From NCBI RefSeq assembly GCF_006782915.1, contig NZ_VCNP01000044.1, forward strand, positions 124,001 through 188,000: a stretch of DNA of 64,000 nucleotides, in the 5' to 3' direction. Made by a program: the position numbers and the translations under genes. Below, piece by piece: positions 33,663 through 41,951 of the stretch; positions within the stretch are counted from its first letter, which is position 1; the number at the start of each line of letters is the position of its first letter. Below the pieces are notes generated by a model. That model was given only the letters and a program-made list of their open reading frames with translations, searched no databases and was not told the origin of the DNA. The DNA is from Streptomyces calvus (GTDB lineage: Bacteria > Actinomycetota > Actinomycetes > Streptomycetales > Streptomycetaceae).

Positions 33663-33681
33663 GGGCATCGCACAGATGACA
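33663..33681 (+). promoter_or_regulatory. RheA-like operator upstream of hsp20
   Basis: GGGCATC-N5-GATGACA; the right half is a perfect match and the left half matches 5 of 7 to TGTCATC-N5-GATGACA, the operator of the Streptomyces hsp18 repressor RheA. It lies between the promoter-like TATATAAG and the start codon. Confidence 0.55.
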
Positions 33682-33704
33682 CCCGAAGAGAGGAGTGGAC
33701 TGTG

Positions 33705-34127
33705 ATGCTCATGCGTACCGACCCGTTCCGCGAATTCGACCGACTCGCGCAGCAGGTCTTCGGCTCCACCGCCCGTCCTTCGATGATGCCGATGGACGCC
33801 TACCGGGCAGGCGACGACTTCATCGTCCACTTCGACCTCCCCGGCATCGACCCGGAGACCATCGAGCTGGACGTCGAGCGCAACGTCCTCAACGTGCGCG
33901 CCGAGCGCCGCTCCCCGGCCCCCGAGGACGCCGAGCTGGTGGTCGCCGAACGTCCCACCGGCGCCTTCACCCGTCAGCTCTTCCTCGGCGAGACCCTGGA
34001 CACCGAACGCATCGACGCGTCCTACGACGCCGGCGTCCTGACCCTGCGCATTCCGGTGGCCGAACAGGCCAAGCCGCGCCGTATCCAGATCACCGGCGGC
34101 GACAGGCCCAGGCAGATCAGCGGCTGA
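33705..34127 (+). CDS. Small heat shock protein Hsp20/Hsp18 (alpha-crystallin)
   Basis: A 140-aa molecular chaperone. The start MLMRTDPFREFDRLAQQ is the typical Streptomyces Hsp18 N-terminus. The alpha-crystallin domain follows, with HFDLPGIDPETIELDVERNVLNVRAER and the C-terminal GVLTLRIPV motif. The frame is open one codon upstream (GTG), but the ATG at 33705 with AGGAG upstream fits the family. Candidate HspR- and RheA-type operators precede it. Confidence 0.93.
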   Translation: MLMRTDPFREFDRLAQQVFGSTARPSMMPMDAYRAGDDFIVHFDLPGIDPETIELDVERNVLNVRAERRSPAPEDAELVVAERPTGAFTRQLFLGETLDTERIDASYDAGVLTLRIPVAEQAKPRRIQITGGDRPRQISG

Positions 34128-34199
34128 CGGCGCGACCAGCCCACAGCACCCACGCGACGCGTCCCGCGGACACCGGCCGTTCCTCCCCCCGGCCCCCGC

Positions 34200-34296
34200 G
34201 GGACGCGCCCTCGCGCCCCGGCGAAGCCCGGAGAAGCCCGGCGATGCCCGGAGGAGCCCGGCGCAGCCCGGACAAGCCCCGGAGAAGGAGAGGAGC
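34200..34296. repeat. GCCCGGAGAA-type repeats before the DUF2267 gene
   Basis: GAAGCCCGGAGAAGCCCGGC is followed by diverged copies (GATGCCCGGAGGAGCCCGGC, GCAGCCCGGACAAGCCCCGG) up to the ribosome-binding site GGAGAAGGAGAGGAG. Confidence 0.65.
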
Positions 34297-34301
34297 CGCT
34301 C

Positions 34302-34904
34302 ATGAGCACGCTGACCACGCCGATCGCACAGCCCGCACGGACCGCACAGCCCGCGCACCCCGCACGGACCGTGCCGAGCACCCCGAGCACGCCGAGCACG
34401 CCGAGCACGCCGAGTGCGCCGGCCGCCTCGCGCACGCCCGCGTCCCCGGGCGCGGACGCGGTGATCCCGGCACCGGTCCCGGCCCGCGACCACCGCGTCC
34501 GCGACGACGGCTGGCACCGACTCGTCGACGCGGTACGGGAGTCCGGCCAGTACCGGACCAGGGCGGAGGCGGAGAGCGTCACCCGGATCGTCCTCTCCGC
34601 CCTCGGCGGCCACGTCGTCGGCGACGAACGGGTCGACCTGGCCCGCGCCTTGCCCGAGGAGGCGGCGAGAGTGGTCGCGTCGCAGATCCCGGCGACCCGC
34701 AGGCTGACGGCGGCGGAGTTCGTCGACTCCGTGGCGCCCCGCATCGAGGGCGCGACGCCGGCCACGGCCCGCTGGGACGTCAGCTCGGTCCTGAGCGTGC
34801 TGCCCGACCTGGTGGGCGACGCCCTGGTGACCAGGATCCTGGCCCAACTCCCCGCGGGCTACGCCCTCCTGTTCGGCCGGGCGGAACTGACCACGGCGGA
34901 GTGA
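34302..34904 (+). CDS. DUF2267 domain protein
   Basis: 200 aa. The first ~65 residues are low complexity (Ala/Pro/Thr/Ser with a PSTPSTPSTPST run); the conserved DUF2267 helices follow (WHRLVDAVRESGQYRTRAEAESVTRIVLSALGGHVVGDE and LPDLVGDALVTRILAQLPAGYALLFG). The family is common in actinobacteria next to stress genes. Adjacency to hsp20, 170 bp upstream on the same strand, suggests a stress-related role, but this is inferred. Confidence 0.8.
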   Translation: MSTLTTPIAQPARTAQPAHPARTVPSTPSTPSTPSTPSAPAASRTPASPGADAVIPAPVPARDHRVRDDGWHRLVDAVRESGQYRTRAEAESVTRIVLSALGGHVVGDERVDLARALPEEAARVVASQIPATRRLTAAEFVDSVAPRIEGATPATARWDVSSVLSVLPDLVGDALVTRILAQLPAGYALLFGRAELTTAE

Positions 34905-35139
34905 CCACCCGGGGACCCGACCGCCGGACCGCTCGGCCGGTCCGCCGCCCGGGTCCCCGGAAATCCATTCGCCCCGCACCCTCCCGACACGGCAAGCTGC
35001 CAGGTCGACCCCGACCGTCGGCGGCCGGACCTCCGGCCCCGACGACCGGGCAGCCGACCGCCCGGCCCCGCCGGTCGTCGGCCGGCACCCGGCCCCGACG
35101 ACCGGCGGCCGACACCTGGACCTCGCCCCGGGAGGGCAG
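34905..35139. other. GC-rich low-complexity intergenic sequence
   Basis: CCCCGACGACCGG/CGGCCGGC-type short repeats with no gene or hairpin terminator that could be assigned confidently. Confidence 0.5.
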
Positions 35140-35520
35140 TTGAACCACCACCCCGTCATCCGCCACGTCACCTTCGACTGCACCGGCGACCCCTACGACC
35201 TCGCCCTGTTCTGGAGCGAGATGCTCGGCAACCCGCTCGCCGACGACGACAAGCCGGGCGACCCGGAGGCCCTGATCGAGGACCCGGCGGGCGGCCCGGG
35301 CCTGCTGTTCGTCCGGGTGGAGGAGGGCAAGACCGCCAAGAACCGCCTCCACTTCGACCTGCGGCCCAGGGGCCGCACCCGCGCGGAGGAGGTGGCCCGC
35401 GCCCTCGCCCTCGGCGCCCGCCGACTCGCCGACCACACCCGCCCCGACGGCGGCGGCTGGGTCACCCTGGCCGACCCGGAAGGGAACGAATTCTGCATCG
35501 AGCGCGGCGACCTGGACTGA
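35140..35520 (+). CDS. VOC family (glyoxalase-like) protein
   Basis: 126 aa. Starts at a TTG at 35140 preceded by GGGAGGG (MNHHPVIRHVTFDCTGDPYDLALFWSEML), the N-terminal beta-alpha of a VOC domain. C-terminal WVTLADPEGNEFCIERG with the metal-type Glu is typical of the glyoxalase_6 group. These are dioxygenase/bleomycin-resistance-fold proteins; the activity cannot be assigned. Confidence 0.82.
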   Translation: MNHHPVIRHVTFDCTGDPYDLALFWSEMLGNPLADDDKPGDPEALIEDPAGGPGLLFVRVEEGKTAKNRLHFDLRPRGRTRAEEVARALALGARRLADHTRPDGGGWVTLADPEGNEFCIERGDLD

Positions 35521-35577
35521 GCCCGCCGCCTCGCGCCGCACTGCACACCGGCCCGCCCCGAGCGTACGATCGTACGC

Positions 35578-36159
35578 ATGGCGACGGACTACTTCGCGGA
35601 CGACCCGCGCACCAACCTCGAACGCATGCTCGCCGGTGATCTCTACATCGCCGACGATCCGGAGATCGCCCGCCGGCTGCGGCACGCCATGCAGCTGACG
35701 GCCCGCTACCAGGCCGCGTACCTCGAGGACCCCGACGAGGCCCGGTCGATCCTCACCGAGCTGCTCGCCTCGGCCGGTGAGGACATCGACGTCCGCCCGC
35801 CCCTGTACGTCGACTACGGCAGCAACATCAGCATCGGCGCCCGTACCTTCGTCAACTACCACCTGACCGCGCTGGACGTCGCACGCATCACCATCGGCGA
35901 GGACTGCCAGATCGGCCCGAACGTCCAACTCCTCACGCCCACCCACCCGGTGGAGCCGGGGCCGCGCCGCGACAAGCTGGAGGCCGCCCTGCCGATCACC
36001 ATCGGCGACAACGTGTGGCTCGGCGGCGGCGCCATCGTGTGCCCCGGGGTGACCATCGGCGACAACTCCGTCATCGGTGCCGGCGCGGTCGTCACCAAGG
36101 ACGTTCCCGCGAACGTCGTGGCCGTCGGCAACCCGGCCCGCCCGGTCCGTACGCTCTGA
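35578..36159 (+). CDS. Maltose/galactoside O-acetyltransferase-like (left-handed beta helix)
   Basis: 193 aa. N-terminal helical cap (NLERMLAGDLYIADDPEIARRL) plus hexapeptide repeats typical of LbH sugar O-acetyltransferases: ISIGARTFVNYHLTALD, IGPNVQLLTPTHPVEP with the catalytic His, and WLGGGAIVCPGVTIGDNSVIGAGAVVTKDVPANVVAVGNPAR. A TetR regulator begins 14 bp downstream, probably in one transcript. Confidence 0.9.
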   Translation: MATDYFADDPRTNLERMLAGDLYIADDPEIARRLRHAMQLTARYQAAYLEDPDEARSILTELLASAGEDIDVRPPLYVDYGSNISIGARTFVNYHLTALDVARITIGEDCQIGPNVQLLTPTHPVEPGPRRDKLEAALPITIGDNVWLGGGAIVCPGVTIGDNSVIGAGAVVTKDVPANVVAVGNPARPVRTL

Positions 36160-36173
36160 TCCCGGAAACCGCC

Positions 36174-36722
36174 ATGGCCACCGGACACACCGACCCGCAC
36201 CGCCGCGCACGCATCCTCGCCGCCACGCTCGACCTCATCGTGGAGGAGGGCGTGGCCGGCGTCTCCCACCGCAAGATCGCCGCGCGGGCGCAGGTGCCCC
36301 TGGGCTCGATGACGTACCACTTCAGCGGCATCGACGACCTGCTGCGCGAGGCGTTCACCGGCCACGCCGACCACTTCGTGGCCCTCTTCGAGCAGCACCT
36401 CGGCGAAGCCTCCACTGCGGACGAGGCCCGGGAAGCGGTCACCGACCTCATCCACACGCTCTCCGAGGGCCCCGGCCGCGACCTGGTCCTCACCCAGGAG
36501 CTCTACACGCTGGCCGCCCGCCACGAGCCGTACCGTGTCCTGTGCCGGACGTGGATGCGCCGCAGCCGTGAACTTTTGGAGCAGCACTTCTCCGCGCGCA
36601 CGGCCCGCCAGCTCGACGCCCTGATCGAGGGCCTGACCCTGCACCGTGCGCTCGACGACGCCCCGCCCGACCGTGAGCTGACCCGCGAGGCGGTGGCCCG
36701 CATCACCGGCGCGGTGCCGTAG
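36174..36722 (+). CDS. TetR family transcriptional regulator
   Basis: 182 aa. N-terminal helix-turn-helix (RARILAATLDLIVEEGVAGVSHRKIAARAQVPLGSMTYHF) and an alpha-helical ligand domain. The ATG at 36174 is 14 bp after the acetyltransferase stop. It may regulate the acetyltransferase operon itself; no palindromic operator was confidently identified. Confidence 0.88.
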   Translation: MATGHTDPHRRARILAATLDLIVEEGVAGVSHRKIAARAQVPLGSMTYHFSGIDDLLREAFTGHADHFVALFEQHLGEASTADEAREAVTDLIHTLSEGPGRDLVLTQELYTLAARHEPYRVLCRTWMRRSRELLEQHFSARTARQLDALIEGLTLHRALDDAPPDRELTREAVARITGAVP

Positions 36723-36751
36723 CGCGACACCGTGGCGCGGCGGCGTCCGGT

Positions 36752-37534
36752 TCAGCGGCCGGTGTCACGGGGCGGCGGGAACTCCCGTACGAGGTCTCCG
36801 CCGCGCGGCTCGTAGCACGACATGCCGACGTTCCACCCGAACCCGTTGAGCAGCGTGTGCAGTTCCTCCCACCGCTGCGGTTCCACCTGCCCGGCGAAGC
36901 GGATCAGCTGCGGGTCGGACAGGGTGCTGAGCCGGGCCCAGTCGGTGGAGAAGGCGAGCTCTCCGCGGAAGCGGTCGTCGGGCCGGGAGTCCCAGCCGGC
37001 CGCGGCCAGGGTCTCGGCGACCTCGCCGAGCGACGGCGTGGACGTGCCCTCGCGGGCGTCGACGTCCAGGTACACGCCGCCGTAGACGTTGGGGAGGCCG
37101 TCCAGTTTCCGCCGCAGCCAGTTGGGGACGTGCTCCTCGGCGCGCGGGAAGTACTGCAGGTCCTGGGCGTAGTGCTCGGGCGTGAAGGAGACGGCGTCCG
37201 GCTCGCCGTCGTAGTCGTAGTCGACCGAGTAGCGGTCCGGGACCAGCGTGTACGCCAGTGTGAACCAGGTGCCGAGGTCCTCGTGGTACATGCCCGCGCG
37301 CAGCCGCCGGCACAGGTCGTCGATGCCCTTCGGGATGCCGGCGGCGGTGAGGCAGGCGCCGTCCGCGTCCACGACCGCCAGGGACGCCATCGAGCCGCTG
37401 GAGACCAGATCCGACCAGCGCAGTGTCGCCCTTGCCCACCCCTCGGGCAGCCCGGCGGTGAGTATGTCGCCGATCTCGGCGCAGGTCTCGGCCTGCTCGG
37501 TGGGATCCAGGGGAGTGGTCGGCACGGTGTTCAC
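36752..37534 (-). CDS. Immunity-like protein (YezG/DUF600 resemblance), function unknown
   Basis: 260 aa, soluble. The first ~150 residues follow the YezG-like immunity pattern: an EIGDIL helix, the phrase YDYDGEPDAVSFTPEHYAQDL and FPRAEEHVPNWL. The C-terminal ~90 residues are a second, unidentified domain ending near NGFGWNVGMSCYEPRGGDL. YezG-like proteins often neutralise polymorphic toxins, but no toxin gene is adjacent. The assignment rests on pattern resemblance only. Confidence 0.6.
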   Translation of the reverse strand: MNTVPTTPLDPTEQAETCAEIGDILTAGLPEGWARATLRWSDLVSSGSMASLAVVDADGACLTAAGIPKGIDDLCRRLRAGMYHEDLGTWFTLAYTLVPDRYSVDYDYDGEPDAVSFTPEHYAQDLQYFPRAEEHVPNWLRRKLDGLPNVYGGVYLDVDAREGTSTPSLGEVAETLAAAGWDSRPDDRFRGELAFSTDWARLSTLSDPQLIRFAGQVEPQRWEELHTLLNGFGWNVGMSCYEPRGGDLVREFPPPRDTGR

Positions 37535-37830
37535 CTTTCCTCGGTTCTGATCGTCGACGGTCTCCTCACCCGCCTGCTTCCGACGTCCTCCGCCGGGTTC
37601 GTCGAGCGGGTTCCGCGGCCGAGCCCGTCGGCCGCGGGGGACTCACCCCGACCGGACGCCTCGCCCGGGGCTCCGGTTGCGGCGGCCCGGTGAAGCCTTC
37701 GTGGGAAACCTTCGCGGCGGAGCCGGGCCCCGGCCCCACCCACGCCTCAACTCCACCGACCCCGCGCATACTTGTGGCCCACGCGAGCCCACGCCGCCGC
37801 GCCGGAACACGAGACCCTCGAGGAGCCCCG
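37535..37830. other. Divergent intergenic region
   Basis: 296 bp between the immunity-like gene and a small membrane-protein gene. GC-rich, with no recognisable gene or operator; it presumably holds the two promoters. Confidence 0.4.
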
Positions 37831-38121
37831 ATGAACGCCGCCCGTCACGGCCGACGCAGGTCCACCCTGACGCCCCGCGGATGGCTCGTGCTCGCGGCGT
37901 CGGTCGGATCGATCGGGATCTCCTTCGCGGCCGTGTGGGCCACCGTGCCGGACCCGGGCCCCTCCGCCGAAGCGGGCGTGCAGCGCCGGACGATGACACC
38001 CGAGGAGATCCGCGCGTACTGGACGCCGGAGCGGGTGAAGGCGGCCACGCCCGCCGAGATGCCGGTCGCCCCGGCGGAATGCTCCGACTGGCGCTGGTTC
38101 CTGCACGCACGCTGCTGGTGA
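37831..38121 (+). CDS. Small membrane-anchored protein, 96 aa
   Basis: Starts at the ATG at 37831 after GAGGAG. Arg-rich N-terminus, one transmembrane segment (GWLVLAASVGSIGISFAAVWA) and a short extracytoplasmic tail with two Cys (AECSDW...ARCW). No domain was recognised and the function is unknown. Confidence 0.6.
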   Translation: MNAARHGRRRSTLTPRGWLVLAASVGSIGISFAAVWATVPDPGPSAEAGVQRRTMTPEEIRAYWTPERVKAATPAEMPVAPAECSDWRWFLHARCW

Positions 38122-38276
38122 CCGAACGCACGACCGCCCACCCGGACGCCGCGCCCTGGCCAACGCACCCGTCCGGCCCCCCCCGGTTACCGACCTCGCC
38201 TCCCGGTGACGACGACCCCTGCGCCCCACCCGACGCACCCGCCCCGCCCGTCGGCGGGCATCCCGCTCGGTACAGA

Positions 38277-38888
38277 ATGACCCGTATGCCGATAACGAGC
38301 ACTCCGCAGCCGGCAACGATCGAGGACGCCTCCCTGATCAGCCGCACCCTGGCCCGCGCCTTCGACGACGACCCGATGATGCGCTGGTTCTTCACCGCCG
38401 ACGCCTCGCGCGAGGCGTCGCTGGGCCGCTACTTCACCACCCTCTTCACCCGGCAGTACCTCCACAACGCCGTGTGTGAGCGCACGGAGGCCGCGGCCGC
38501 CTTCTGGGTGCCGCCAGAGGCTCAGGCCAAGGCCGTCCCCGACGCCGGGACCATCCAGGAACTCCAGAACATCCTCGGCGACCGGGCCCCCGTCTTCGGG
38601 GCGGCCGTCGAAGCGGCGGCCCGGCACACCCCGCAGGAACCGCACTGGTACCTGGCGGTCATCGGCGCCGACCCGGCCGCCCGCGGCCAGGGCCACGGAG
38701 CCGCCCTGCTCCGCTCCGGCCTGGCCAAGGCCGACGCGGCGGGCCTGCCCGCCTACCTCGAATCCTCCAAGCCGTCCAACCTGCCCTTCTACGAGCACTT
38801 CGGCTTCACGGTCCGCGCCGAACTGCGCCTGCCGGACGGCGGCCCGATCCTGTGGCAGATGTGGCGGGAGCCCGACCAGGCGCGGTGA
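38277..38888 (+). CDS. GNAT family N-acetyltransferase
   Basis: 203 aa. Acetyl-CoA binding segment WYLAVIGADPAARGQGHGAALL matches the (Q/R)xxGxG/A motif A of GNATs, and the C-terminal FYEHFGFTVRAE is typical. The ATG at 38277 is used; a second ATG at 38286 is possible. No clear ribosome-binding site is seen, so it may be leaderless. Substrate unknown. Confidence 0.85.
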   Translation: MTRMPITSTPQPATIEDASLISRTLARAFDDDPMMRWFFTADASREASLGRYFTTLFTRQYLHNAVCERTEAAAAFWVPPEAQAKAVPDAGTIQELQNILGDRAPVFGAAVEAAARHTPQEPHWYLAVIGADPAARGQGHGAALLRSGLAKADAAGLPAYLESSKPSNLPFYEHFGFTVRAELRLPDGGPILWQMWREPDQAR

Positions 38889-38966
38889 CCCGCGGGCGGC
38901 GAGTAAGACCGAGCACCCTCAGGGCCGTACCGCCGGCCGCGACCCGGCGGGCGAAGACCTCCATGC

Positions 38967-39521
38967 TCAACGGAGAGCCAGCAACATCACGTCGTGAACA
39001 TCCGCGCCGTTCCAGGGCCGGGTCTCGCCGACCTTCTCGTACCCCCAGGCGCGATACGCGGCCACAGCCGCAGTGCTGTCCGGGTGCACGTTCAGCAGTA
39101 CCCGCTCGGCGCCCGTACTGTCGAGCAGCACGTCGTGCAGGCGCCGAGCCACCCCCTGCCTACGCCATGGGACGCGAACGGCCAACTCCATGAGGCCGAA
39201 GGTGCGGTGCCCGTCCTCCCGGCGCATGTCCTCGGACACAGGCTGGATTAGCCCTTGCCACCAGCCGGTGTTCGGCCCGAGCGGATACCCGTAGGCCATG
39301 CCGACGGGCTCACCGTCACCGGTGCGCGCCAGCGTGGCGCGGAAGGCCTCGTTGCGGGCTTGGGAAGGAAAGCGCCGAAAGGCAGCCGCCACCTCCTCGG
39401 CCGTTTCCTCGTACGGCGGCTCCGCGAACGCCTCTGCGTAGACACTCTTGAACGCGTCGACCGCCTCCATGGCGCCGCCCCCGTCCATGCGCTCCAGTGT
39501 GATGCCCTCCTGGCCTGTCAT
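38967..39521 (-). CDS. GNAT family N-acetyltransferase, coupled to the XRE regulator
   Basis: 184 aa. Motif A is LAVRVPWRRQGVARRLHDVLL and the C-terminal block YRAWGYEKVGETRPW is typical. Its ATG overlaps the stop of the upstream XRE-TPR regulator by 4 bp (ATGA), so the two are translationally coupled. Substrate unknown; the location next to a RiPP locus raises the possibility of a self-protection or tailoring role (inference). Confidence 0.85.
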   Translation of the reverse strand: MTGQEGITLERMDGGGAMEAVDAFKSVYAEAFAEPPYEETAEEVAAAFRRFPSQARNEAFRATLARTGDGEPVGMAYGYPLGPNTGWWQGLIQPVSEDMRREDGHRTFGLMELAVRVPWRRQGVARRLHDVLLDSTGAERVLLNVHPDSTAAVAAYRAWGYEKVGETRPWNGADVHDVMLLALR

Positions 39522-40780
39522 GCAGTGCTCCCTCGTACAGTCGCGCGGAGACGCTCATCGCATGCGCGCGCAACACCGGTGTCGATCGGCGCAACGGCCC
39601 GCTGGAATTCCCGCATTCTTGCCATCAAACGCGGGGAGGCGATCCCGTCGGCGGCGTCCAGTACTGCGTTCATCTCCGCGCATGCCTCATCGATCTCCCG
39701 CGCTTCGAGGAGGACACATGCGAGTTTCAGGCGGTAGGAGGCGCTGTTACGGGCGAGGTCGGCATCGATGCTGCGCACAGCGGCGCGCAGAAAGGGCAAT
39801 GCGCGCTTGGGCTGTCCCGCGTGCACGTACATGTCTGCCGTCGCGTAGTCGATCTCGTACGGCCCGGCGAACCGCGCCCATTTCGGCACATAGGTGTCCG
39901 TGTCGCCACGTCCTTGATGGCTGATGGCCCGACTCAGAGCGCGGCGGGCACCCGGAAAATCCCGGGCATGTGTCGCAACGTTGGCGTCCCGCAACGCGAT
40001 CACCAGATGCACGGTGGATCCCGCACCCGCGTGTGTGGCCAGGCGATGAGCCTGTTCCACGGCGCTCGCCGCCTCCCACGCCCGGCCGGCCTTGACGGCG
40101 AGAAGCACAAGGGTCTCCAGTGCGGAGATCTGAAGCATGGGGTCATCGATGAGTTGGGCTGCTCCCATGGCCTCCATGCAGAAGGCTCGGCCCTGATCGA
40201 TTCGTCCGCCGTCATATCCGTACCAGGCCCTGTGTCCGTGCATCTCGGCGAGCATGGTGTGCAACTCGCGACCGGTGCGGCTCGTGTAGGACGCGGATTC
40301 GAGGGCGTGCGTGATGGACCTTTCGATGCGAAGCGCCTGCGCCGTGGCCGGGACGCTCCCCAGCATGTGGTCCGTCCGATAGAGACCGTCGAGCTCGGCC
40401 CGAAGTCGAGCGATGTCGGAGGCCCCGATGCGTGGGCCCGGGCGGGCCGGCACAAGGGCTGTGGCGGCGAGTGTCCCGACATCGGCAACGAACGTTCTGC
40501 GTTTCACCTTCTCAGGGTCGCTGATCGGAGCCGAAACCGTCAGTCGGTGTCGGGGGACCTCGAACCCCATCTCGTTCAGCGGCACACCGAACAGTGCCTC
40601 CAGTACGGTCTGCTGACTCGGGTGAGGCAGGGGCGGCGGTGTTTCCCGCTCCCAACGTCGTAACTGGCGCACACTCAGGGAGGCGTCGACAGCGAGGCGT
40701 GAGGCTTCCTTGGCGAATGCGGTAACGAAGGATTCCTGCGTGTATCCGGCTGCCTGCCGTAACCGCACCAACTCAGCCAT
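39518..40780 (-). CDS. XRE-type helix-turn-helix regulator with TPR-like C-terminus
   Basis: A 420-aa regulator. N-terminal HTH (LRQAAGYTQESFVTAFAKEA and LSVRQLRRWERETPPPLPHP) then a long helical repeat region with TPR-like pairs. The start is taken at MAELVRLRQAAGYTQ (40780); 22 extra upstream codons are less likely. It is divergent from the graspetide genes across a 390-bp gap containing the direct repeat AAACGTCCG, a possible operator. XRE-TPR regulators in streptomycetes often control adjacent peptide clusters. Confidence 0.82.
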   Translation of the reverse strand: MAELVRLRQAAGYTQESFVTAFAKEASRLAVDASLSVRQLRRWERETPPPLPHPSQQTVLEALFGVPLNEMGFEVPRHRLTVSAPISDPEKVKRRTFVADVGTLAATALVPARPGPRIGASDIARLRAELDGLYRTDHMLGSVPATAQALRIERSITHALESASYTSRTGRELHTMLAEMHGHRAWYGYDGGRIDQGRAFCMEAMGAAQLIDDPMLQISALETLVLLAVKAGRAWEAASAVEQAHRLATHAGAGSTVHLVIALRDANVATHARDFPGARRALSRAISHQGRGDTDTYVPKWARFAGPYEIDYATADMYVHAGQPKRALPFLRAAVRSIDADLARNSASYRLKLACVLLEAREIDEACAEMNAVLDAADGIASPRLMARMREFQRAVAPIDTGVARACDERLRATVRGSTA

Positions 40781-41173
40781 CGCTTCCCCCGAGTCCGCAC
40801 CGCTGTTGTGGATCGTCCCTACGGTAGCGATCTCGTGTCCTGGCAACTGCCGAAACGTCCGCCCAAACGTCCGGTCGTCCGTTGCCCGTCGGCCCCGATC
40901 AGACGGTGAACTGGTTCCGCACGGATCAGCACCACCGGAACCGGGAAAGCCGCTCGCTCAACGCTGCCGGGTATTCGTACCTGTTCAACAGTGGGTGCCT
41001 GCGCTGCCACGGGCCACCGAGCCGACGGGGTCACGGGGACGCGAGACACCGGTGATTCGAACGGCCTCCCCTGTACGGCGGTGCGTCCGTCCGGTCAGCA
41101 ATGCAGAAGACGCTGCGCCTGAGAACCGGCGACCAGGCAACAGGCGCGCCCGGACCCGAAAAGGGAGTCACCC
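40781..41173. promoter_or_regulatory. Divergent control region between the regulator and the tgm locus
   Basis: 393 bp without a gene. CGAAACGTCCG (40851-40861) and CAAACGTCCG (40864-40873), followed by GTCGTCCG, form direct repeats about 70 bp upstream of the regulator start, a plausible binding site for it. Confidence 0.45.
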
Positions 41174-41506
41174 TTGGAGATCACAACCGAACAGGCCGAC
41201 GTGCCGGCCCTCGACCGCGCGCACGTCCTCGCCGTGGTGGGGCGAATCACGTCACCCCGGCTGGAAGTCCCGCCGCTGACCGACACCCTGGAGCGCATGG
41301 ACACCGTCGCCGGAATGCTCCGGGCACTCGTCGACCACACGCGAGGAGACCAACGGGAGGCCGTGCGCGTGATGCGGCGCCTGTCCAACCGGCTTCTCGA
41401 CGCGCCGCCGCACGCCGACGCCACCCCTTTCACCGCCTGGCAGCACCTCGTGAACCTTGCCCGGTGCACGGAGGCCTTCATCGACGTCGAGCGGCGGACC
41501 GCATGA
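41174..41506 (+). CDS. Hypothetical protein, first gene of the graspetide locus
   Basis: A 110-aa helical soluble protein from a TTG start after GGGAG (MEITTEQADVPALDRAHVLAVVG). Phrases TLERMDTVAGMLRALVDHTRGDQREAV and WQHLVNLARCTEAFIDVE. No family was recognised. Its stop overlaps the next start (ATGA, 41503-41506), so it belongs to the tgm transcript. Role unknown. Confidence 0.6.
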   Translation: MEITTEQADVPALDRAHVLAVVGRITSPRLEVPPLTDTLERMDTVAGMLRALVDHTRGDQREAVRVMRRLSNRLLDAPPHADATPFTAWQHLVNLARCTEAFIDVERRTA

Positions 41507-41679
41507 GAGACGACTGTCCGGACTGCGCGGCCTACCGAGGGGAGCGCGCGAGGCAGATCCGAACCGGCAGGGGCGACTTGGGAGACCTTCTCACGCGCCT
41601 TGCGCTGCACGAGTCCACCACTCACCGCGACCCCCGCCTCCAACCACCATCCACTCGACCCAACGCCGAGAGGGCACCC
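41503..41679 (+). CDS. CPDC-motif ORF continuous with the tgmA frame
   Basis: An ORF beginning MRDDCPDCAAYRGERARQIR and LGDLLTRLALHESTTHR, like the small CxxC proteins that precede tgmA in other streptomycetes. Here it has no stop before tgmA: the frame runs on through 41680 to the tgmA stop at 41946, which would give a 147-residue fusion. The proline-rich stretch 41630-41679 looks like former linker or intergenic sequence. tgmA has its own ribosome-binding site, so both a fused and a separate product are possible. The end given here is the last base before the tgmA ATG, not a stop codon. Confidence 0.5.
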
Positions 41680-41946
41680 ATGGCCACGAACACCACCCGC
41701 GACTACCTCACGCCCGTACGTCCCTGGGGGATCGGCCGCCTGCGCCCGTACCCCACCACGGTGGAGCTGCGGTTCACCACGGTCGCCATCGACCCCGTGT
41801 CGCAGACCGGTGTCTTCCGAGACCACTCGGGTCAGGTGATCGAGATGGGAAAGCACGGCACCAGTTCCGGCACCGAGACCTGCACGGCGACGAACCTCGA
41901 TTCGCAACCCGACCAGGGCCACGACCAGGACAGCCAGAGGGACTGA
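41680..41946 (+). CDS. tgmA: Graspetide precursor peptide (ATP-grasp-modified RiPP)
   Basis: An 88-aa precursor. The leader carries the conserved PWGIGRLRPYPTTVELRFTTV segment, then VAIDPVSQTGVFRDHSGQVIEMGKHGT, and the C-terminal core is rich in Thr/Ser and Asp/Glu (TSSGTETCTATNLDSQPDQG). These supply the hydroxyls and carboxylates joined as side-chain esters. The ATG at 41680 follows GAGAGGG. The next genes are the dedicated ATP-grasp ligase and the methyltransferase. The locus fits the putative ATP-grasp RiPP (Tgm) family. Confidence 0.88.
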   Translation: MATNTTRDYLTPVRPWGIGRLRPYPTTVELRFTTVAIDPVSQTGVFRDHSGQVIEMGKHGTSSGTETCTATNLDSQPDQGHDQDSQRD

Positions 41947-41951
41947 CGACC

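Noticed and set aside
41101..41502. Upstream extension of the tgmA frame to 41101
   Set aside because: This portion is antiphase to the 110-aa gene at 41174, has Arg/Pro-rich shadow composition, and only the part from the ATG at 41503 resembles a known small protein.
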